The translations under genes were made by a program, and so were the position numbers. The notes beneath the pieces are model-generated. The model had not been told where the DNA came from. It saw only the letters and a program-made list of their open reading frames with translations, and ran no database searches. A stretch of DNA of 64,000 nucleotides from Nonomuraea indica (GTDB lineage Bacteria; Actinomycetota; Actinomycetes; Streptosporangiales; Streptosporangiaceae): the NCBI RefSeq assembly GCF_002850745.1, contig NZ_KZ559468.1, forward strand, positions 475,109 through 539,108, given 5' to 3'. Position 1 is the first letter of the stretch. Each line of letters begins with the position of its first letter. Below are positions 59,023-64,000 of this stretch, piece by piece.

Positions 59023-59099
59023 GGCGGAATTCCCCAATTCGGGCGGGATTCGTGGGGTGGACGGCTCGGAAATCAGGGGCCCGAAGAGTTGCCTCCTCA

Positions 59100-59160
59100 G
59101 GACATACGTAACATTAGGGGTCAAGTATCACATGGCACTGGATATATGATCAAGAAGGGC
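59100..59160. promoter_or_regulatory. AT-rich divergent promoter region of the diterpenoid cluster
   Basis: Between the P450 (minus) and GGPP synthase (plus) genes, this stretch is far richer in A/T than its surroundings: ACATACGTAACATT and TATATGATCAAG. TATATGAT could be the -10 of the plus-strand transcript. I see no known activator box. Confidence 0.45.
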
Positions 59161-59190
59161 ACTGCGCCCCGACCGTAGGCGGGAGGAGAG

Positions 59191-59241
59191 ATGGGCGTCC
59201 GGACCGCCGCGCCTCCTTCCACTCCGGACGTGATGCCTTGA
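59191..59241 (+). CDS. 16-codon leader ORF before the GGPP synthase
   Basis: ATG with an excellent ribosome-binding site (GGGAGGAGAG) encodes MGVRTAAPPSTPDVMP and ends in TGA at 59239-59241, overlapping the TTG start of the next gene (TTGA). It could be a coupling or attenuator peptide. Alternatively it marks a frameshift, so that this ATG is the true start of the synthase. Confidence 0.45.
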   Translation: MGVRTAAPPSTPDVMP

Positions 59242-60248
59242 CATCGTCCTTGACCGACACGCTCGGCCGGGTGCGCGCTCTGCTGGAGCCCGCCCTGCGC
59301 GACGTCGTGGCCGGCCTGCATCCCTGGGGCGGCGACATGGCGGCCTTCTCCCTCGGCTGGACCGAGGCCGACGGCACGCCCGCAGGCGCGCAGGGCGGCA
59401 AGGCCCTGCGCCCGGCCCTGGCGGTGCTCTGCGCCGAGGCCGTGGGCGGCTCTCCCGAACAGGCCGTGCCCGGCGCGCTGGCCGTCGAGCTGGTGCACGC
59501 CTTCTCGCTCGTGCACGACGACATCATCGACCACGACGAGCAGCGCAGGCACCGCGACTCGGTGTGGAAGGCGTTCGGCGTCGGGCCGGCGGTGCTCACC
59601 GGCGACGCCCTGCTGGCCCTCGCGATCAACCGGCTCGCGGCGACCGGCAACGGGCCTGCCATGCACCGGCTGTCGGCGGCGCTGGTGGAGCTGGTGAACG
59701 GCCAGACGGAGGACATGGCGTTCGAGGACCGCCCGTGGACGGGCCGGAACGCCGTCACCCTCGACGAGTACTGCGCTATGGCCGCCCGCAAGACCGGCTC
59801 CCTGCTGGGCTGCGCCGCCGCCGTCGGCGTCACGCTGGGCGGCGGCTCCGCCGCCCAGGCCGACCAGGTTCACGAGGTGGGACGCGAGCTGGGGGTGGCC
59901 TTCCAGATCGCCGACGACCTGCTCGGCATCTGGGGCGACCCGGACGTCACGGGCAAACCCGTCTACAGCGACCTGCGCCGCGGCAAGAAGACCCTGCCCG
60001 TGCTGGCCGCCCTGGCCGCCGGCGGGCCGGCGGCGGGCGACCTGGCCGACCTGCTCGCCGCGGGCGCGACCGGTGACGAGCCGGTACGCCAGGCCGCCCA
60101 GCTCATCGAGGAGGCGGGCGGCCGGGCCTTCGCGATGGAGCTGGCCGACCGGCGGGTGGAGGCGGCGCTGGCCGCCCTCGACGCCTGCCTGCCGTCCGCC
60201 ACGACCCTGCGCGCCCTCTGCCTCACCCTCGTCAACCGCACCCGCTGA
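59238..60248 (+). CDS. Polyprenyl (geranylgeranyl) diphosphate synthase
   Basis: 336 residues from TTG 59238. First aspartate-rich motif LVHDDIIDHDEQRRH (D94, D95, D98) and second FQIADDLLGIWGD (D226). Upstream GGKALRPAL holds the IPP-binding Arg. The residues preceding the FARM (ELVHAFSLVHDD) fit medium-chain products; diterpene cyclases next door make GGPP the likely product. It supplies the precursor of the cluster. The weak TTG start is preceded by a leader ORF with a strong ribosome-binding site. Confidence 0.9.
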   Translation: MTSSLTDTLGRVRALLEPALRDVVAGLHPWGGDMAAFSLGWTEADGTPAGAQGGKALRPALAVLCAEAVGGSPEQAVPGALAVELVHAFSLVHDDIIDHDEQRRHRDSVWKAFGVGPAVLTGDALLALAINRLAATGNGPAMHRLSAALVELVNGQTEDMAFEDRPWTGRNAVTLDEYCAMAARKTGSLLGCAAAVGVTLGGGSAAQADQVHEVGRELGVAFQIADDLLGIWGDPDVTGKPVYSDLRRGKKTLPVLAALAAGGPAAGDLADLLAAGATGDEPVRQAAQLIEEAGGRAFAMELADRRVEAALAALDACLPSATTLRALCLTLVNRTR

Positions 60249-60301
60249 CCAGCGTCGGAGACGGACGCCCCCGAGAGGAATCCTCGCGGCCTGTCACACG
60301 G

Positions 60302-60500
60302 CGTCAGGATCGTCGGGCTCGTCGCGGAGCATCAGGCTGGTCAGGGCTCGTCACGCAGCGCGAGGATCGCCGGGGGCTTGTCGCGGAGCGCCGGGGTCGC
60401 CGGGGGCTTGTCGCGGAGCGCCGGGGTCGCCGGGACTTGTCGCGCGGCGCCGGGGTCGCCGGGACTTGTCACGCGGCGCCGGGATCGTCAGGGCTTGTCG
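60302..60500. repeat. 29-30-bp tandem array at the 3' end of the MFS gene
   Basis: About seven degenerate copies of a unit reading CTTGTCGCGGAGCGCCGGGG then TCGCCGGGGG on the top strand. The innermost copy is the end of the MFS gene itself (RDKP codons plus stop, 60488-60500); the others lie beyond the stop. It fills most of the 239-base gap 60249-60487 between convergent genes; no other hairpin terminator was identified there. Confidence 0.8.
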
Positions 60501-61996
60501 CGCAGTGCCAGGTCTCGCGGGGTCAGCAGCAGGGCGGCCACGGCGGACGCCAGCATGAGCAGCGCCCCCGCGCCGCAGGCCGTCACGAGCGAACCGGTGA
60601 AGGCGGCCTCGGCCTGCCCGGCCAGCTGCGCCCCGGCCGCGCCCAGCTCGCGGGCCACGCCGAGCGCTCCGCCCAGCGACTCGCGCGCCACCGCCGCGGC
60701 CGGCCCCTCGTACGGCAGCTCCGCGCGGTAGACGGCGGCGGCGACGCTGCCGAGCACCGCCACCCCGAGCACGCCGCCCAGCTCGTAGGCGGTCTCCTCG
60801 ATGGCGGCGGCGCTGCCCGCCTTCGCGGCGGGGCTGCCCGCCATGATGACGGCGGAGGCGATGGCCAGCGAGCCCTGCCCGAACCCGATCAGCGCCAGCG
60901 CGCCGGCCACCGGCCCGTAGCCCAGCGGCCCCGGCCAGACGAAGATCAGCGCGAACCCCAGCGCGGTCACGGCCAGCCCGCCCGCGAGCACCGCCCGCGC
61001 GCCCGTGCGGGCCGCCAGAGCCGGCGCCAGCGGCGAGGCGACGACCGCGCCCAGCGCGGCGGGCAGCAGCCGCACCCCCGACTCCAGCGGGGAGTAGCCC
61101 TGGACGAGCTGCATCCACTGCGCCAGCAGCAACAGCATCGCGGCCATCGCGATCGACGTCGCCAGCGCCGCCGCCACCCCCGCGGTGAACGGCCCGCTCC
61201 GGAACAGGCGGATCTCCAGCAGCGGATCGGGCCGGCGCAGGCACCGCACGACGAACCAGCCCAGCGCGAGCGCCGCCACCGCCCATGCGGCCGGCACGGC
61301 GGGCGCGGCGAACCCGTCCTTCGCGGCGTGCTTGACGGCGTGGACGAGCGCGACCATGCCGACGACGGACAGCACCGCGCCCAGGGCGTCCCAGCGGCCG
61401 GGGGTGGGGTTGCGCGACTCGGGCAGCAGCAACAGCCCCGCGACGGCGGCCGCGACCATCACGGGCACGTTGACCAGGAACGCCGATCGCCAGCTGAAGG
61501 TCTCCAGCAGCAGCCCGCCGAGGACCGGGCCGAGCGCGGCGCCCACGGCCGCCATCGCCGACCAGACGCCGAGGGCGGTGGCGCGTTCGCGCGGATCGCT
61601 GAACAGGGTGCGGATCATGGACAGCGTGGTCGGCATGATCATCGCACCGCCCAGCCCGAGCAGCGCGCGGACCGCGATCAGCGCATCCGGCGTGCGCGCC
61701 CACAGCACCACGGTGGAGGCCAGCCCGAACAGCGCGAACCCCGTCACCAGCAACCGCCTGCGTCCCCACCGGTCGCCGATCGCGCCGAAGGTGACGAGCA
61801 GCCCCGCGAGCACGAGCGCGTAGACGTCCACCGTCCACAGCACCTGCACCGAGCCGGGCCGCAGGTCCTCCGTGATGGCGGGCAGCGCGACGTTCAGCAC
61901 GGTCATGTCCATGACGACCACCAGCAGGCCGGCGGACAGGACGGCCAGGCCGGCCCAGCGGCGCCGCGACGTGACGGGCGCGGCGGTGACGGTCAC
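60488..61996 (-). CDS. MFS drug exporter (DHA2/EmrB-QacA type, 14 helices)
   Basis: 502 residues, GTG start overlapping the tetR stop. Motif A GAIGDRWGRRRLL, first helix LLVVVMDMTVLNVALPAI (motif D1) and motif C GAALGPVLGGLLLETFSWRSAFLVNVPV, with 13-14 predicted helices. A proton-driven exporter of drugs or metabolites. Under control of the upstream TetR gene. It could export the neighbouring terpenoid, but that is only proximity. Confidence 0.92.
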   Translation of the reverse strand: MTVTAAPVTSRRRWAGLAVLSAGLLVVVMDMTVLNVALPAITEDLRPGSVQVLWTVDVYALVLAGLLVTFGAIGDRWGRRRLLVTGFALFGLASTVVLWARTPDALIAVRALLGLGGAMIMPTTLSMIRTLFSDPRERATALGVWSAMAAVGAALGPVLGGLLLETFSWRSAFLVNVPVMVAAAVAGLLLLPESRNPTPGRWDALGAVLSVVGMVALVHAVKHAAKDGFAAPAVPAAWAVAALALGWFVVRCLRRPDPLLEIRLFRSGPFTAGVAAALATSIAMAAMLLLLAQWMQLVQGYSPLESGVRLLPAALGAVVASPLAPALAARTGARAVLAGGLAVTALGFALIFVWPGPLGYGPVAGALALIGFGQGSLAIASAVIMAGSPAAKAGSAAAIEETAYELGGVLGVAVLGSVAAAVYRAELPYEGPAAAVARESLGGALGVARELGAAGAQLAGQAEAAFTGSLVTACGAGALLMLASAVAALLLTPRDLALRDKP

Positions 61997-62565
61997 GTCG
62001 TCTCCCGGGGGGCCGCGCCGTGCCAGAACGACTCGCGCACCAGCCGCGGCGCCTCTCGCCGGGCGACGTCGCCCCGGCGCAGACCTTCCCGGACGGCCAC
62101 GCACAGGCCGAACACCGTGCCGCTCACCCAGCGGGCGGGCAGGTCGGCACGGATGAGGCCGGCGCGCTGCGCCGCGGAGTACAGCGCGATCTCGCGCTCC
62201 TCCAGCTCGTCGGAGCGGCGGGCCAGGTCGGGGTGGACGGCCAACGCATGGTCGGTCAACGCGAACCCGTACTCGTCGGTGACCTCCACCAGGTGGGTCA
62301 GCAGGGCGGTCAGCGCCGCGCCGATCCGGTCGGGGTCGCCGGACCCGGCCGCCGGGGTGACGCCCGCCGCCTCCTGCGCCTGCTGCCACCGGTCCAGGGC
62401 GCGGTGGCCGAGGGCGAGCATGAGCTCCTCCCGGCTGCTGAAGTGGCGGTGCAGGGTGGCCCTGCTCACCCCGACGGCCCCGGCCAGCTGCGCCATGGAG
62501 GCCGTCGGGTCGCCGTTGAGATGCCGTATCGCCGCCGTCATGATCTGGTCCAGGCCGATGCTCAT
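61993..62565 (-). CDS. TetR-family repressor of the MFS exporter
   Basis: 190 residues. Helix-turn-helix about 5-50 (IMTAAIRHLNGDPTASMAQLAGAVGVSRATLHRHFSSREELML), C-terminal TetR_C-type ligand domain. A clear inverted repeat lies 16-41 bases upstream, so autorepression and control of the co-transcribed exporter are expected. Confidence 0.92.
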   Translation of the reverse strand: MSIGLDQIMTAAIRHLNGDPTASMAQLAGAVGVSRATLHRHFSSREELMLALGHRALDRWQQAQEAAGVTPAAGSGDPDRIGAALTALLTHLVEVTDEYGFALTDHALAVHPDLARRSDELEEREIALYSAAQRAGLIRADLPARWVSGTVFGLCVAVREGLRRGDVARREAPRLVRESFWHGAAPRETT

Positions 62566-62580
62566 GAGCCATCCCCGTAT

Positions 62581-62606
62581 CGTCTGAGACGAATTTGTCT
62601 CAAACG
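62581..62606. promoter_or_regulatory. TetR operator upstream of the exporter operon
   Basis: Perfect arms TGAGAC / GTCTCA around GAATTT, extendable to 10-base arms (CGTCTGAGAC and GTCTCAAACG) with one mismatch. It ends 16 bases before the tetR start codon. A further GTCTCA occurs near 62614. Confidence 0.7.
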
Positions 62607-62774
62607 ATACATGACGGTCTCATTGCTGGGTTCGCCTGTCGTGCTTGATGAGCCGAATCGGGAGCCGCCGCCGGGGAAACCCGGGGGCCCACAGCGCGCA
62701 CGTCGCGGCGGCCCGCCAGGGAACCGGAGGAGCGTTTCCCTGGACGGAGCCCGGCCACGGTCGGCGGGTGGGTC

Positions 62775-62818
62775 CTCCCGTGCTCTGCCGTGGAGACTCC
62801 CGTCCTCTGCCGTGGAGC
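62775..62818 (+). repeat. Two tandem 22-bp repeats
   Basis: CTCCCGTGCTCTGCCGTGGAG(A) followed at once by CTCCCGTCCTCTGCCGTGGAG(C), identical at 20 of 22 positions, about 60 bases past the end of the acyltransferase gene. Confidence 0.8.
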
Positions 62819-62878
62819 AGGGAGGAGGGATGACGACGGCCGGGAGGCGGCGCGCGTCCGCCCCGGCCGCGCGTGTGC

Positions 62879-64000
62879 CTAGGCGGTCGGGCCGTCCTCG
62901 GCCGCCGGCAGCTCGTCGAGCGCCCGCTGGAGGTGGCCGAGCAGCCCCCACACGTCGTCCATCCGCTCCGGGCAGGCCACGACGCCGAAGTCCAGCATGC
63001 CGTCGTAGGAGAAGCAGGTGATGTTCACGCCGCCGGTCAGGTCGGTCAGCACCGACAGGGGGTAGTACGACAGCACCCGCCCCCCGCACAGGTACAGCGG
63101 GAACTGCGGCCCCGGCACGTTGCTGATGATCAGGTTGATGGGCGGGAACGCCACCGACGCCAGCCGGAAGATCGCCGGCGTCGCCAGTTCGGTGAGCGGC
63201 GCGGGCAGCAGCGAGCACAGGTCGCCGACCCAGCGGGCCGGCGCCACGGCGAAGCGGCGCTTGGCGGCACGCATCGCCTCACCCGTCCGCCGCAGGCGCT
63301 CGACGGGATCGGAGACGTTCGTGGGAAGGGGGACGACCATCGCCGAGATCCGGTTACCGACCGTCGCCCCGCCCCTGGTCCGGGTCCCGGTCCCGGTCCC
63401 GGTCCCACTTGCGGTCCTGCTGTCGGTCGCGGTCCCGGTCCCACTTGCGGTCCCGCTGCCGGTCCCACTTGCGGTCTCGGTCCCGTCCTCGGTGCCGGTC
63501 TTGCGGACCGCCACCGGCACGGCGACGACGAGCGGCTGGTCCGGCAACGCGTCCCGTTCGGCCAGCCATGACCGCAGGGCCGTGGCGCACAGCGTCATGA
63601 CGACGTCGTTGACGCTCACGCCGTGGGCGCGCGCCGCCTTCTTGACGTCCTTCAGCGGCATCGACCCGAACGCCAGGTGCCTGCGGGCGCTGATCGGCCC
63701 GTTCAGCGGCGTGCGGGGAGGCGTCAGCGCGGGCAGTGCGGGGCGGCTGCGGGAGTCCCGCGTCACCATCCTGGCCGCCCGTGCGATCAGCCCGGCTCCG
63801 GGGAGCGCCGAGACGAGGGGGATCGCGTCGAGGTCGCCGGCGGCCCGCACGGCCGCCGCCACGGCCCGCACGGGGTACGTCACCGACCGGACGACGGCTC
63901 CCGCCACCATCTGGCCGGTCCCGGGACCCGCGTCCGCCGGCCCGCCGTCCACCCCGGCCCGCCCGCCAGTCGTCGGCTGCGGCGTGCCGGCGGCCCCGGG
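62879..64000 (-). CDS. WS/DGAT wax ester synthase/diacylglycerol acyltransferase, C-terminal part (cut by window edge)
   Basis: The frame is open from the right edge to a stop at 62879 (373 codons visible). Present: a linker region, the PLNGPISARRHLAFGSMPLKDVKKAARAHGVSVNDVVMTLCATALRSWL segment, and the C-terminal domain with TNVSDPVERL, LIISNVPGPQFPLYLCGG and FSYDGMLDFGVV. The N-terminal HHxxxDG catalytic motif must lie beyond the window. These enzymes make triacylglycerol or wax esters in actinomycetes. A Thr/Gly/Ser repeat insert (DNA 63376-63480) interrupts the domain after VAVPVAVRKTG. Confidence 0.88.
   Translation of the reverse strand, partial: PGAAGTPQPTTGGRAGVDGGPADAGPGTGQMVAGAVVRSVTYPVRAVAAAVRAAGDLDAIPLVSALPGAGLIARAARMVTRDSRSRPALPALTPPRTPLNGPISARRHLAFGSMPLKDVKKAARAHGVSVNDVVMTLCATALRSWLAERDALPDQPLVVAVPVAVRKTGTEDGTETASGTGSGTASGTGTATDSRTASGTGTGTGTRTRGGATVGNRISAMVVPLPTNVSDPVERLRRTGEAMRAAKRRFAVAPARWVGDLCSLLPAPLTELATPAIFRLASVAFPPINLIISNVPGPQFPLYLCGGRVLSYYPLSVLTDLTGGVNITCFSYDGMLDFGVVACPERMDDVWGLLGHLQRALDELPAAEDGPTA
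63376..63480 (-). repeat. In-frame GTGTCC-type minisatellite in the acyltransferase gene
   Basis: Units such as GGTCCCGGT and GGTCCCACTTGCGGT repeat many times on the top strand, encoding alternating ASGTGSGT / TATDSRTASGTGTG. It forms a disordered insert of about 35 residues inside the second acyltransferase domain. Confidence 0.75.

Larger units (their letters stand above)
62566..62878. other. Intergenic region between tetR and the WS/DGAT gene
   Basis: 313 bases without a supported gene. It contains the TetR operator (62581-62606), AT-rich promoter-like DNA around 62590-62625 and two 22-bp tandem repeats (62775-62818). Short frames crossing it have no convincing start or codon pattern. 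Confidence 0.6.

Noticed and set aside
1..64000. tRNA, rRNA or riboswitch genes
   Set aside because: No cloverleaf with a recognisable T-arm sequence, rRNA segment or known riboswitch core was found by eye on either strand. A covariance-model scan would be needed to exclude weak cases.

Overview
The window is very GC-rich actinomycete chromosome. It has strong G/C third positions, many GTG/TTG starts, GTGA/ATGA-coupled operons, a complete cvnABCD 'conservon', Ser/Thr kinases and actinobacterial-type SoxR. The mix fits a filamentous actinomycete of the Streptosporangiaceae/Nonomuraea kind; that placement is inference. I see no rRNA, tRNA, IS element, integrase or CRISPR. About 57 genes are supported, two of them cut by the window edges.

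Layout. 1-4.3 kb: gene fragment, pseudouridine catabolism (psuG-psuK), a YeiH-type exporter divergent from its LysR regulator. 4.3-12 kb: FAD amine-oxidase/phytoene-desaturase-like enzyme, an OmpR-type two-component system, a GT2-GtrA/GT39 glycosylation pair and a TetR gene; the two-component operon and the glycosyltransferase operon share the same tandem direct repeat upstream. 12-13.6 kb: a small XRE (DUF5753-type) regulator locus with two small unknown proteins; each of the three genes has a CAATTGCGCG element in front of it. 13.7-16.8 kb: GNAT, soxR divergent from an NmrA-like reductase, and a small secreted four-cysteine protein. 17-24 kb: a translationally coupled operon tetR - acyl-CoA carboxylase beta - alpha - enoyl-CoA hydratase - AtuA-like protein (branched or terpenoid acyl-CoA degradation). 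24-30 kb: a large Ser/Thr kinase whose ectodomain resembles the secreted protein at 16.3 kb, a GlcD-type oxidase, a zinc-ribbon membrane protein and an aminotransferase. 30-38 kb: a secreted M6 metalloprotease followed by a 49-bp tandem array, a lipid-kinase-like protein, an envelope cluster (holin-like, DUF3618, BrkB), an I42-like lipoprotein, DUF1838 and HIT proteins. 38-43.6 kb: a LytS/LytTR system coupled to a small membrane protein and a sodium:solute symporter, and a second Ser/Thr kinase. 43.6-49 kb: LacI regulator, Cys/Met-type PLP enzyme and a sugar-type ABC importer, with two LacI-like operators. 49-51 kb: DUF485 plus ActP-type symporter.

51-60.3 kb is the most distinctive part. A conservon (cvnA-D) lies next to a compact diterpenoid cluster: class I terpene synthase, class II cyclase with a DADTT motif (as in halimadienyl/tuberculosinyl diphosphate synthase), cytochrome P450 and a GGPP synthase. 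The inferred route is IPP/DMAPP to GGPP, class II protonation-initiated cyclisation, class I ionisation and P450 oxidation. The GGPP synthase starts at TTG behind a 16-codon leader ORF with a strong ribosome-binding site. The window ends with an MFS exporter and its TetR regulator (clear palindromic operator) and the C-terminal part of a WS/DGAT acyltransferase.

Two themes recur. Short tandem repeats are unusually abundant, both inside proteins at domain junctions and just past gene ends. Two convergent gene pairs share their stop codons within a CTAG tetranucleotide.
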